A stretch of 64,000 bases of DNA, taken from positions 186,001 through 250,000 of the forward strand of contig NZ_VXCP01000016.1 in assembly GCF_011355085.1 (NCBI RefSeq). The letters are read 5' to 3'. A model generated the notes under the pieces. It was not told the DNA's origin. It ran no database searches and saw nothing but the letters and a program-made list of their open reading frames with translations. This stretch comes from Pseudomonas akapageensis (GTDB taxonomy: Bacteria > Pseudomonadota > Gammaproteobacteria > Pseudomonadales > Pseudomonadaceae). Positions 9,128-17,314 of the stretch are shown piece after piece. Each line of letters begins with the position of its first letter. Within the stretch, counting starts at the first letter, position 1. Both the position numbers and the translations under genes were made by a program.

Positions 9128-10723
9128 TCAGGCTGTGCGCAGTCTTTGTGCCAGGGCCGTGGCCAGTTGCGCACTCAAGCCATAGATCGACAACTGCGGG
9201 TTGGCACCGATACTGGTTGGAAACAGCGAGCCGTCATGGATCGACAGGTTCTGCAGCTGGTGATGGCGACCGAGGCTGTCGGTGACCGCCCGTTTCGGGT
9301 CTTCGCCCATCGCGCAGCCACCCATGACATGGGCGCTGCCCAGGCGCGTGCGGTATAGCTCAAGGCTCAGGCCGTCGATCATCTGCCGGGCCTCGGCCAG
9401 GGTTTTCACGTAGCGGGCGTCACTGTGCAGCGGCATTACCGCCTCGGCACCGGCGGCGAACTGAATTTCGGCCATGCTGTGGAACGCCCGGCGCAAGCCA
9501 TCCCAGGTGTAAGCCGAGACCTGATAGTCGAGCACCGGCGTGCCATCGCCACGCAAATGCACGGAGCCGCCCGGGCTTTCAGGGTGAAAGCCGTCGCGCA
9601 TCAATGCCAGCATCACGTGGGTATGCGGCAGCTGTTCCATTTGCAGGGCATTGTCCTTGCCGAAACCGCCGAGCAGCGTGGTCGCCAGCGCGGGCTGCAA
9701 GGGCGGGACTTCCAGTTTGTAGGACATCCGTCCGGTAGTGCCGTCGAGCCATTGGAAATGGTCGGAGTAAATCGACTGTGGCGCGCCGTAGAAGGGGTTG
9801 ACCACCTCCTTGAAGTGCCCGGCAGACAAGTTGACCACGTGCAGGAAGGTCCGTTTGCCGAGCAGCTCATGCGGGTCCGGTGCATTCGAGCGCATCAGCA
9901 GGGCGGGGCTGTTGATACCGCCGCCAGCCAGCACGTAGTGGCGGGCCTTGACCGTGATGGTGCGCCCGTTCGGCGCCACGCAGCGCGGATCCATGGCCAG
10001 GCATTGCAGGCTGGAGATCTTGTCGCCGTCGAAGATGAACCGTTCGGCGCGGGCCAGGTAGAGCAGTTCGCCGCCCTTCTCCAGAGTGGCGGGGATGGTG
10101 GTCACCATCATCGACTGCTTGGCATTGACCGGGCAGCCCATGCCGCAATAGCCCAGGTTCCAGCAACCGCGAACGTTGCGCGGTATGACTTTCCAGTGGT
10201 AGCCGAGCTTCTCGCAACCGGTGCGGATCACCTCGTTGTTGGCATTGGGCGGCATGATCCAGGGGGCGACGCCGAGGCGTTGTTCCATCTGCTCGAACCA
10301 GGGCGCCATCTCTTCGCTGCTGTGGCCCTTGACCCCGTGCTCACGGGCCCAGTATTCCAGGGTCGGCGCCGGGGTGCGAAAGCTCGACGTCCAATTGATC
10401 AGCGTGGTGCCGCCTACCGCCCGCCCCTGCAGGATAGTGATGGCGCCATCCTTGGTCATGCGCCCGATGCCTTCCTGGTAGAGGCTGCTGTAGGCTTCTG
10501 CTTCCAGCATCTTGAAGTCGCTGCTTGTCTTGAGCGGGCCTTCTTCGATCAGCAGAACGCGGTAACCCGCTGCGCTGAGGATCTCGGCACTGGTTGCGCC
10601 ACCGGCACCACTGCCGATGATGGCGACGTCCGCTTCCAGTGTCAGGTCTTGCTCCAGTCGGGAGCTATCATGGGTTTTCCAGCCGCGGGCAATGCCTTCG
10701 CGAAACGGGTCAGGTACGGGCAT
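9128..10723 (-). CDS. laoA: GMC-family alcohol dehydrogenase LaoA
   Basis: The 531-residue flavoprotein of the glucose-methanol-choline family has the FAD dinucleotide motif IIGSGAGGATSAE near residue 35. The active-site pair is recognisable as His in GSAHVMGGCAMG (about 470) and Asn in SIGANPQLS (about 510). It has no signal peptide. The order laoC-laoB-laoA with divergent TetR gene laoR matches PA0364-PA0367, reported by Panasia and Philipp as LaoABCR, which oxidises long-chain alcohols from alkyl sulfate and alkane breakdown. By that model LaoA makes the aldehyde. Family is certain; substrate is by synteny. Confidence 0.88.
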   Translation of the reverse strand: MPVPDPFREGIARGWKTHDSSRLEQDLTLEADVAIIGSGAGGATSAEILSAAGYRVLLIEEGPLKTSSDFKMLEAEAYSSLYQEGIGRMTKDGAITILQGRAVGGTTLINWTSSFRTPAPTLEYWAREHGVKGHSSEEMAPWFEQMEQRLGVAPWIMPPNANNEVIRTGCEKLGYHWKVIPRNVRGCWNLGYCGMGCPVNAKQSMMVTTIPATLEKGGELLYLARAERFIFDGDKISSLQCLAMDPRCVAPNGRTITVKARHYVLAGGGINSPALLMRSNAPDPHELLGKRTFLHVVNLSAGHFKEVVNPFYGAPQSIYSDHFQWLDGTTGRMSYKLEVPPLQPALATTLLGGFGKDNALQMEQLPHTHVMLALMRDGFHPESPGGSVHLRGDGTPVLDYQVSAYTWDGLRRAFHSMAEIQFAAGAEAVMPLHSDARYVKTLAEARQMIDGLSLELYRTRLGSAHVMGGCAMGEDPKRAVTDSLGRHHQLQNLSIHDGSLFPTSIGANPQLSIYGLSAQLATALAQRLRTA

Positions 10724-10747
10724 GGGGACACTCTTGTTGTTATGGGT

Positions 10748-11293
10748 TCAGATTTTCGGTGGGCCGGGATAGCCACAATGGGCCCAGGATTCCGCGCGGC
10801 TGTACCAGGCCATCATCACCAATTGCACCAGTGAGCTGTGGCCCATGCGCAGCAGGTCAAGGGAACTGTTTTGCCAGCGTGCGAGGAAGTGGCGGATCTG
10901 TTCGGCGCTGGCGTTTTCCCATGCCCCCCAGATGCCGGTCAGCGGGCCACGGGTGACCGGCATGGCCAGGACATCGAACAGTTGCCGGGTCAGCTTGAGC
11001 ATTTCCGGGGACAGGTGATCGAGGCTGTAGTCCAGGCTTTGCAGGGTGCCAGCGACGGCATCCTGCATCTTGTCGGCACTCTGGCTGCCCGCGAGCAGGA
11101 CCGCAATCAACGCCCGCAGCATGGGCAGGTCGCTGTCGCGCAGGGCCTTGTAGCCGCTTGCCGGGTGGCTGCTCGAGCAGCCACTGAGGCTGGCGCCAAC
11201 CCCGGCGGTAGCAAGGAAAACGCTGGCGCCCAGGCTGAACTTCAATAGGCCGCGTCGGCTCAACGTGGCGGTTTCTGGCAGGCTTGTCGTCAT
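10748..11293 (-). CDS. laoB: LaoB, Tat-exported lipoprotein-like small subunit
   Basis: The 181-residue protein carries a twin-arginine signal (LSRRGLLKFSLG, residues 10-21), a hydrophobic stretch and a lipobox-like end LSGC at about residue 39. This suggests Tat export followed by lipid anchoring. The rest is helical and resembles the small subunit 3 of membrane gluconate dehydrogenases, which accompany a GMC flavoprotein. It lies 24 bases before laoA and 28 after laoC in one operon. The ATG at 11293 was chosen because the Tat motif then sits at the usual distance; its ribosome site is weak. The direct role in alcohol oxidation is inferred from context. Confidence 0.78.
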   Translation of the reverse strand: MTTSLPETATLSRRGLLKFSLGASVFLATAGVGASLSGCSSSHPASGYKALRDSDLPMLRALIAVLLAGSQSADKMQDAVAGTLQSLDYSLDHLSPEMLKLTRQLFDVLAMPVTRGPLTGIWGAWENASAEQIRHFLARWQNSSLDLLRMGHSSLVQLVMMAWYSRAESWAHCGYPGPPKI

Positions 11294-11321
11294 TTTTATA
11301 AGGCCTGAGGTTGATTTTTGA

Positions 11322-12758
11322 TCAGCGGATGAACAGCTTGAACACCAGCTTTTGCAGGGACTTCCCATAAGGCGGGTAGATCAGGCGGGCGGCATTGAAA
11401 CGCTGTTTGATCAGTACGCTCTTGGCCTTGCTGAAGGTCAGGAAGCCTTCATGGCCGTGATAATGGCCCATCCCCGAGGGGCCGATGCCGCCGAAGGGCA
11501 GGTCGTCCTGGGCCACGTGCAGCAACGTATCGTTCATGCAGGCACCGCCGGAGTGGGTCTGGTCGAGAACCCGCTGCTGTTCGGCCTTGTTGTAGCCGAA
11601 GTAATACAGCGCCAGCGGTCGAGGGCGCTGGTTGATGTAGGCGAATGCCTCTTCGATAGTGCCGTATGGCACGATCGGCAATAGTGGACCGAAGATTTCG
11701 TCCTGCATGACCCGCATGCCGTCGTTCACATCGAGCAACAGGTGCGGATTCATTCTGCGGCCCAGGCGTTGCTCTTGCGGGTACAGGTCGATGATTTTTG
11801 CGCCTTTGCGGCGGGCGTCTTCCAGGTAGCCGTCGAGCCGGGTCAGCTGCCGCTCGTTGATGATGGCGGTGTAGTCGGGATTGTTGGTCAGCCTCGGATA
11901 GAAATCGTTCACTACCTGGCGATAGGTCTCGACGAAATCATTGACACGCTCTTGTGGCACCAGCACGTAATCCGGGGCGACACAGGTCTGGCCGGCATTG
12001 ACGTTCTTGCCGAATGCAATGCGTTCGGCCGCATCCTTGAGCGGAACATCCGCTGAAACAATGGCGGGTGACTTGCCGCCCAGCTCCAGGGTGACCGGTG
12101 TCAGGTTTTCTGCGGCGGCACGCATGACATGCCGGCCGACGCTGGTGGCGCCAGTGAACAGCAGATGGTCGAACGGTAGTTTCGAGAAGGCCACGCCGAC
12201 GTCGGCTTCACCCAGCACCACCGCGACCAGATCCTGTGGAAATACTCGCTCGAGCAGGGCTTTCATCAGTTGGCTGGCGGCCGGCGTCGCTTCACTGAGC
12301 TTGAGCATGACCCGGTTGCCCGCCGCCAGGGCGCCAGTCAAGGGGCCCATGGCCAGGAACAGTGGGTAGTTCCACGGCACGATGACCCCGACCACGCCCA
12401 GTGGCTGATACACCACCTTGGCCGCTGCGGGCTGGAACGCCAGGCCGACCTTGCGCCGCGAAGCCTTCATCCAGCGCTTGAGGTGCTTGCTGGCGTAGTG
12501 GATGCCCTGGACGCTGGGCATCAGTTCGGCGAGCAGGGTTTCATCGGCACTGCGGTTGCTGAAATCCTGACTGATGGCTTCGATCAGGGCCGATTGTTCG
12601 TTGATCAACAACTCACGCAAAGTCTTGAGCCACTGCTGGCGCTGCGCTGCGGGTGGCATGGGGTTCGCTGCAAAAGCCTGGCGCTGAGCTGCAAAGAGTT
12701 GCTCCAGTTCGCTGAGTGAGGATCGCGTTTCTTCAAGGCAAGCAACATCGACAGTCAT
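11322..12758 (-). CDS. laoC: Aldehyde dehydrogenase LaoC (coniferyl aldehyde dehydrogenase-like)
   Basis: The 478-residue NAD(P)-dependent aldehyde dehydrogenase has the Glu region LELGGKSPAIV and the catalytic Cys in NAGQTCVAPDY (about residue 280). The hydrophobic C-terminal end (KLVFKLFIR) recalls membrane-associated fatty aldehyde dehydrogenases. By sequence alone it would be called coniferyl aldehyde dehydrogenase (CalB); by synteny it is LaoC, oxidising long-chain aldehydes to fatty acids. GGAG six bases before the ATG at 12758 favours that start over the ATG at 12770. It is the first gene of laoCBA, opposite laoR. Confidence 0.88.
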   Translation of the reverse strand: MTVDVACLEETRSSLSELEQLFAAQRQAFAANPMPPAAQRQQWLKTLRELLINEQSALIEAISQDFSNRSADETLLAELMPSVQGIHYASKHLKRWMKASRRKVGLAFQPAAAKVVYQPLGVVGVIVPWNYPLFLAMGPLTGALAAGNRVMLKLSEATPAASQLMKALLERVFPQDLVAVVLGEADVGVAFSKLPFDHLLFTGATSVGRHVMRAAAENLTPVTLELGGKSPAIVSADVPLKDAAERIAFGKNVNAGQTCVAPDYVLVPQERVNDFVETYRQVVNDFYPRLTNNPDYTAIINERQLTRLDGYLEDARRKGAKIIDLYPQEQRLGRRMNPHLLLDVNDGMRVMQDEIFGPLLPIVPYGTIEEAFAYINQRPRPLALYYFGYNKAEQQRVLDQTHSGGACMNDTLLHVAQDDLPFGGIGPSGMGHYHGHEGFLTFSKAKSVLIKQRFNAARLIYPPYGKSLQKLVFKLFIR

Positions 12759-12784
12759 GACAGGCTCCATGGCGAATGAATTAA

Positions 12785-12800
12785 TAGAGCTTATACTCTA
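12785..12800. promoter_or_regulatory. Candidate LaoR operator between laoC and laoR
   Basis: TAGAG (12785-12789) and CTCTA (12796-12800) form an inverted repeat with a six-base spacer, in an AT-rich island that extends the partial symmetry outward to about 12806. It lies 26 bases upstream of the laoC start in the divergent control region, where a TetR dimer would be expected. The symmetry is seen; binding is inferred. Confidence 0.5.
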
Positions 12801-12905
12801 ATTATTTGCGAGCGCGAGTCTTTTTACAAAAAAGGTCGATGCATTGGTCGGCGCATAAACCGTAAGATGACAGCATTGAATTCAAGCTCATGCCTGGAAA
12901 AGATC

Positions 12906-13571
12906 ATGGCCCCGCGACTCAAAACCCGCGAGCGCATCGTGCAAAACAGCCTCGAACTGTTTAACCAGCAAGGTGAGCGCAGCGTCAGTACCAACCATAT
13001 CGCCGCGCATATGGAAATCTCGCCCGGCAACCTCTATTACCATTTCGCCAACAAGCAAGAGATCATCGCCGTCCTGTTCAGCGAGTACGAAAACCTGGTC
13101 GACAGCTTTTTGCGCCCGCCCCAGGGGCGGCCCTCGACCGTCGACGACAAGCGCTTCTATCTCAAGGAGTTGCTGGCGGCGATGTGGAATTACCGGTTCC
13201 TGCACAGGGACCTGGAACACCTGCTCGACAGTGATGCGGAGCTGGCCGAACGTTACCGGCGCTTCTCGCAGCGTTGCCTGATCCAGGGGCAGGGGATCTA
13301 CCGTGGCTTTGTCGATGCGGGCATCCTGCACATGGACAAGGTTCAGATCGAATCGATCACCCTCAATGCCTGGATCATCCTGACGTCCTGGGTGCGCTTT
13401 CTCTGCACCACGCGGGAAAATTCCGCGCACTTGAGCGAGGAGGCGATCAAACGCGGTGTCTATCAGGTAGTGATGCTGGAAATGGGCTATGTCACCGCCC
13501 AGGCCCGCAGTGCGGTCGATGCCTTGTGCCAGGAATTTTTTGTACCGCTGAACCGCGCTCTGGAGCAGTAA
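12906..13571 (+). CDS. laoR: TetR-family repressor LaoR
   Basis: The 221-residue regulator has an N-terminal TetR helix-turn-helix (TRERIVQNSLELFNQQ, then STNHIAAHMEISPGNLYYHF, residues 6-53). The C-terminal ligand domain is of the longer type seen in fatty-acid-linked members. It is divergent from laoCBA, as TetR repressors of metabolic operons usually are. The reported homologue LaoR represses lao genes and responds to a long-chain pathway intermediate. The ATG at 12906 (MAPRLKTRERI) follows GGAAAAGA; an upstream ATG at 12867 is open but gives a non-conserved extension. Confidence 0.87.
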   Translation: MAPRLKTRERIVQNSLELFNQQGERSVSTNHIAAHMEISPGNLYYHFANKQEIIAVLFSEYENLVDSFLRPPQGRPSTVDDKRFYLKELLAAMWNYRFLHRDLEHLLDSDAELAERYRRFSQRCLIQGQGIYRGFVDAGILHMDKVQIESITLNAWIILTSWVRFLCTTRENSAHLSEEAIKRGVYQVVMLEMGYVTAQARSAVDALCQEFFVPLNRALEQ

Positions 13572-13625
13572 GAAAGGCGCGAGTGTTCAGCGTTCACTGA
13601 TTGTCGTTCAACTCGGGAGGCTGCC

Positions 13626-14480
13626 ATGCCCATTGCGCAACTGATAGAACCCCAGCAGCTCTATGCTCGTCTCCAGGAACCGGGGCTGGTCATTCTGGAT
13701 TGTCGTTTTGCCCTGGAAGATTCCGAATACGGCCTGCGCAGCTATGCCGAAGGCCATATCGAGGGCGCTCATTTCGCTGACCTCGAGCGCGACCTCAGTG
13801 GGCATGTGGTCAAGGGCGTGACCGGTCGTCACCCGCTGCCACAGCCGGGGCGGCTGATCGAGCGCCTGCAGAATTGGGGCATCAATGCCAACAGTGAAGT
13901 GGTGCTGTATGACGATGGCCCCGGGGCTTTTGCCGCGCGTGCCTGGTGGTTGCTGGCCTGGCTGGGCAAGCGCAATGGCGTCTATCTGCTCAATGGCGGG
14001 CTCAAGGCCTGGCATGCAGCGGGTCTGCCGTTGAGCCTGGACCCGGCGCCTACAGAGGTTGGGCATTTCTCCGGCAAGCCGGATCAAAGCCTGCTGATCA
14101 GCGCGCAACACCTGCATGAGCGCTTGGGGAACCCGGCCCTGACCTTGCTCGATGCCCGCGCCCAGCCACGCTTTCGGGGCGAGGTAGAACCGATCGATCC
14201 GGTCGCCGGCCATATTCCTGGCGCACAGTGTGCCGCCTTCACTGAAAACCTCGGCGCCGATGGGCGCTTCCTGCCCGCCGATCAACTCAAGCAGCGTTTT
14301 GCCGCCAAGCTGGGCGAGCGCTCGCCCAGCAATGTCGTGTCCTATTGCGGCTCCGGGGTGACGGCGTGCCACAACCTGTTTGCCATGTGCCTGGCCGGCT
14401 ACCCCCTGGCGCCGCTGTATGCGGGTTCCTGGAGCGAGTGGATCACCAACCCGCAGCGCGAGGTTGCCACGGGCGACTGA
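13626..14480 (+). CDS. sseA: 3-mercaptopyruvate sulfurtransferase
   Basis: The 284-residue protein has two rhodanese domains (about residues 5-125 and 155-275). The active loop of the second domain is CGSGVT (YCGSGVTAC, about residue 240), the form found in E. coli SseA and mercaptopyruvate enzymes rather than the CQTHHR-type loop of thiosulfate rhodanese RhdA. It transfers sulfur from 3-mercaptopyruvate to cyanide or thiols. GGGAGG precedes the ATG. It follows laoR by 54 bases but its function is unrelated, so cotranscription is possible rather than meaningful. Confidence 0.88.
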   Translation: MPIAQLIEPQQLYARLQEPGLVILDCRFALEDSEYGLRSYAEGHIEGAHFADLERDLSGHVVKGVTGRHPLPQPGRLIERLQNWGINANSEVVLYDDGPGAFAARAWWLLAWLGKRNGVYLLNGGLKAWHAAGLPLSLDPAPTEVGHFSGKPDQSLLISAQHLHERLGNPALTLLDARAQPRFRGEVEPIDPVAGHIPGAQCAAFTENLGADGRFLPADQLKQRFAAKLGERSPSNVVSYCGSGVTACHNLFAMCLAGYPLAPLYAGSWSEWITNPQREVATGD

Positions 14481-14492
14481 TACACGATTGGG

Positions 14493-14822
14493 TCAGAGCG
14501 GCAGCTGACCCAGCATCCAGCGCAGCAGAAAGAAAACCAGCAAGCCGCCGCCGATGGTCGCCAGCAAATGGCGGGTAACGGCGGCAATGGCAATGGTCAC
14601 CAGACCCGCCATCAGGTAGGCATTGTCCAGGCTCAAGGCCCAGTGCTCGCCGTCAGGCAACAGCATGCCGGGTACGACAATCGCGCTCAGCACCGCGGTT
14701 GGTACATAGTGCAGGCCTTGACGCACAACCGGGGCGAAACGCAGGTGTGGAAAGGCGAACAAGCTGTAGCGCAGGGTAAAGGTGATTGCGGCCATCCCCA
14801 GAATCAGCCACCAGTAACTCAT
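14493..14822 (-). CDS. azlD: AzlD family branched-chain amino acid exporter subunit
   Basis: The 109-residue protein has four hydrophobic segments (WWLILGMAAITFTLRY, VPTAVLSAIVVPGML, AYLMAGLVTIAIAAV, LLATIGGGLLVFFLL) and matches the small AzlD component that works with AzlC in exporting branched-chain amino acids. Its ATG overlaps the azlC stop by four bases, so translation is coupled. It converges with sseA with only 12 bases between the stops. Confidence 0.9.
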   Translation of the reverse strand: MSYWWLILGMAAITFTLRYSLFAFPHLRFAPVVRQGLHYVPTAVLSAIVVPGMLLPDGEHWALSLDNAYLMAGLVTIAIAAVTRHLLATIGGGLLVFFLLRWMLGQLPL

Positions 14823-15532
14823 GAGTGCACCTCGCGTGGCGATTTGTCGAGCTGGCGCTCCAGTACGACACCGATAGCGATGCCACTGAAGGCGGCCGCC
14901 ATCAGTCCCAGCTTGTAGGGCAGGGCATGGGTAGCCAGGGCCACGGCGCCGGCCACCAGCGCGGCGGCGATCTGCGGGAAATTGCGCAACAAGGGCACGA
15001 CGATACCGATGAATGTCGCCAGCATGGCGAATTCCAGCCCCCAGCTGGCCAGATCGGGAACTGCCTGGCCAAACAACACACCCACCAGCGAACTGGACAC
15101 CCAGCACAGGTACAGTGAAGTCGTCACGCCCAGCCAGTACCAATGGGCCAGAGGCTTGTCGCCGTGGAACAAATAGAACCGCTGGACCACGGCAAAGGTT
15201 TCATCGGTCAACCAGAATGCCAGCAAAACCCGCCAGCGTTGCGGCAATTGGCTGACATGCGGTTGCAAGGTGGCGCTGTAGAGCACGTGGCGCAAGTTGA
15301 CGATAAAGGTTGTCAGCAGAATCACCAGGGTGCTGGCGCCTGCACCGAACAGGCTGATCACGATGAACTGGGCGGACCCGGCGTAGACGAACAGCGACAT
15401 GCCGACGGCTTGCCACAGCGACAAGTGGGCGGCACCGGCCAGGGTGCCAAAAATAAGTCCGAATGGAATGATGCCGACGGCCATCGCCGTGCTGTCGCGC
15501 ACGCCTCGGGAATACAGTTGTTGACGGGACAT
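14819..15532 (-). CDS. azlC: AzlC family branched-chain amino acid exporter
   Basis: The 237-residue membrane protein of the LIV-E family has the hallmark segment FGLIFGTLAGAAHLSLWQA and the motif FVYAGSAQFIVI. It is the large subunit of a branched-chain amino acid efflux pair in the inner membrane. AzlD follows through an ATGA overlap. The ATG at 15532 follows a GAGAGT site. Substrate range is taken from the family only. Confidence 0.92.
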   Translation of the reverse strand: MSRQQLYSRGVRDSTAMAVGIIPFGLIFGTLAGAAHLSLWQAVGMSLFVYAGSAQFIVISLFGAGASTLVILLTTFIVNLRHVLYSATLQPHVSQLPQRWRVLLAFWLTDETFAVVQRFYLFHGDKPLAHWYWLGVTTSLYLCWVSSSLVGVLFGQAVPDLASWGLEFAMLATFIGIVVPLLRNFPQIAAALVAGAVALATHALPYKLGLMAAAFSGIAIGVVLERQLDKSPREVHS

Positions 15533-15597
15533 GAGACTCTCCTTGAGAGGCGCATGTTAGAGCGTCGGCAAGCGACTGTCTTTATCGATTTGACAGT

Positions 15598-16623
15598 CTA
15601 TCGATCACCCGCACCCAGCCATTGCGGGATACGTCGCTCCAGGTAATAACCCGGTTTGTTCAACGATCCTTCGACGAAGCCCACATGTCCGCCGCGCGTG
15701 TGCAGTTCCAGCTGGGTATTGGCGGGCAGCTCGTTCATGCCGGGGACGCTATGGGGGAACACGAACGGGTCGTCGGTCGACTGGATGATCAGGGTCGGCG
15801 TCTTGTTCTCGCCCAGGTAATAGCGGCTTGAAGAGCGACGATAATAATCGTGGGCATCGGTAAAGCCATTGAGCGGAGCGGTGACTCGTCCGTCGAACTC
15901 CCAGAAAGTGCGCATGTTTTCCAGCGGCCCGAGACGGCTCAGGGCAGCCAACCCTTCGCTATGCCCTTCGTGCTGGAAGCGTCTTTGTTTGTCTTTGACG
16001 TAAGCCAGCATTTCGCGCATGAAATGCGCCTGGTAGACCCGGGAAAAGCCCATGCCGATACGGTCGGCACATTGGTCCAGGCGAAAGGGGACCGAAACCG
16101 CGACGGCTGCCTGCAATTGGCTGGCCGAACCGACCTCACCCAAGTGCTTGAGCAGTACATTTCCTCCGAGCGAGTAGCCCACGGCGTACAGCGGCGCTTG
16201 CGGGCGTGTGGCGCGCAGGTGGTTGATGGTTTCGGCAAGGTCTTCGCTGGCGCCGGAGTGGTAGCTGCGCGGCAGCAGATTCGGTTCGCCCGAGCAGCCG
16301 CGCCAGTTCAAGGCCACACTGGCCCAGCCCTGACGCGACAGTGCCGCTTGCAAGCCGCTGACATAGTGCGAAGCAGAAGAACCGGTCAGCCCATGCAGCA
16401 CCAGCACCAGCGGTGCGTCGGCCTGGTGCGGGCCATTCCAGTCGAGGTCGAGAAAGTCGCCGTCGGATAACCACATCCGTTCACGCTGATGCTGCAGGAC
16501 GACTTTTTTTCGACACAGCGGCCCCCATAGCGTCTGCAGGTGAGGGTTGGTCAGCCCCCAGCCGGGCGTGAACACGGCAGGTGGGCTGGTGCGCCGAGCG
16601 CTGTAGGTGTCGTCGATGGCCAT
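15598..16623 (-). CDS. Alpha/beta hydrolase, YheT family
   Basis: The 341-residue hydrolase belongs to the YheT/AB-hydrolase group. The oxyanion region is LVLHGLTGSSASHY, the nucleophile elbow GYSLGGN (about residue 150), the acid in STDDPFV, and the His in TRGGHVGF. There is no signal peptide. The physiological ester or amide substrate is unknown for this family. The ATG at 16623 (MAIDDTYSARRTSPP) was preferred over an upstream in-frame GTG because it sits at the usual start of the conserved region; the ribosome site is weak in both cases. Confidence 0.85.
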   Translation of the reverse strand: MAIDDTYSARRTSPPAVFTPGWGLTNPHLQTLWGPLCRKKVVLQHQRERMWLSDGDFLDLDWNGPHQADAPLVLVLHGLTGSSASHYVSGLQAALSRQGWASVALNWRGCSGEPNLLPRSYHSGASEDLAETINHLRATRPQAPLYAVGYSLGGNVLLKHLGEVGSASQLQAAVAVSVPFRLDQCADRIGMGFSRVYQAHFMREMLAYVKDKQRRFQHEGHSEGLAALSRLGPLENMRTFWEFDGRVTAPLNGFTDAHDYYRRSSSRYYLGENKTPTLIIQSTDDPFVFPHSVPGMNELPANTQLELHTRGGHVGFVEGSLNKPGYYLERRIPQWLGAGDR

Positions 16624-16720
16624 GATTCCGAGAGCAGGAGCAGTCTCATGAGAGTTTGGCCCGTGAGCTGACACTTGTCACTTCGACGGGCGGTAGTCCT
16701 GATGAGCTGAGGGTCCGGAT

Positions 16721-17314
16721 TCAGCCGCGCTGCCAAAGGGCGTAATACACCTGGCCAGCTTTCTTCTCTCGATGCAGGCGCCAGTTGGATGGCAGTTGCA
16801 GACTCGATGGCGGCGTTTCGCTCTCGGTGTAGATCCAGGCCCCTTCGGCCAGCCACTGGCGCTCTTCGAGCAGCGCGCAGGTTTCCACCAACAGGTTCTG
16901 ATGGAAGGGCGGGTCGAGGAACACCATGTCGAAGGCTGTGGTAGCAGGGTTCTGCAGGTAGCGCAGGGCATCGCTCTGCAAGACCTGGCCATTGGCACAG
17001 CGAAGTGTTTCCAGATTCTGCTTCAGGCTGGCGATGGCAACCGGGTTGCTGTCGAGCGCCACGGCCGTGGTCGCGCCGCGAGACAGCGCCTCCAGGTACA
17101 AGGCGCCGCTGCCGGCAAAGGCATCGAGCACCTTGGCCCCGGCGACGTAGGGCGCCAACCAGTTGAACAGCGTCTCGCGGACCCTGTCCGGGGTGGGACG
17201 CAATCCGGGGCCATCCGGGAAACTCAGGCGACGGCTACGCCATTCGCCGCCGATGATGCGCAGTTGGCCCTGGCCGCCGTGGGCCTTGTTCGGTTTTGCA
17301 GATGGACTGGCCAT
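16721..17314 (-). CDS. rsmD: 16S rRNA (guanine966-N2)-methyltransferase
   Basis: The 197-residue SAM methyltransferase begins with the conserved RIIGGEWRSRRL and PGLRPTPDRVRETLFNWL, has the SAM-binding DAFAGSGALYLEALSRGA and the catalytic DPPF (about residue 133). It methylates G966 in 16S rRNA during small-subunit assembly. Its start codon shares one base with the stop of the upstream M16 peptidase gene (TAATG), so expression is coupled to the two peptidases, a linkage also seen in other Pseudomonas. Confidence 0.95.
   Translation of the reverse strand: MASPSAKPNKAHGGQGQLRIIGGEWRSRRLSFPDGPGLRPTPDRVRETLFNWLAPYVAGAKVLDAFAGSGALYLEALSRGATTAVALDSNPVAIASLKQNLETLRCANGQVLQSDALRYLQNPATTAFDMVFLDPPFHQNLLVETCALLEERQWLAEGAWIYTESETPPSSLQLPSNWRLHREKKAGQVYYALWQRG

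Noticed and set aside
11322..12758. Coniferyl aldehyde dehydrogenase of lignin monomer breakdown
   Set aside because: Sequence alone points to that family, but there are no other phenylpropanoid genes and the neighbours match the lao operon, so the long-chain aldehyde role is preferred.
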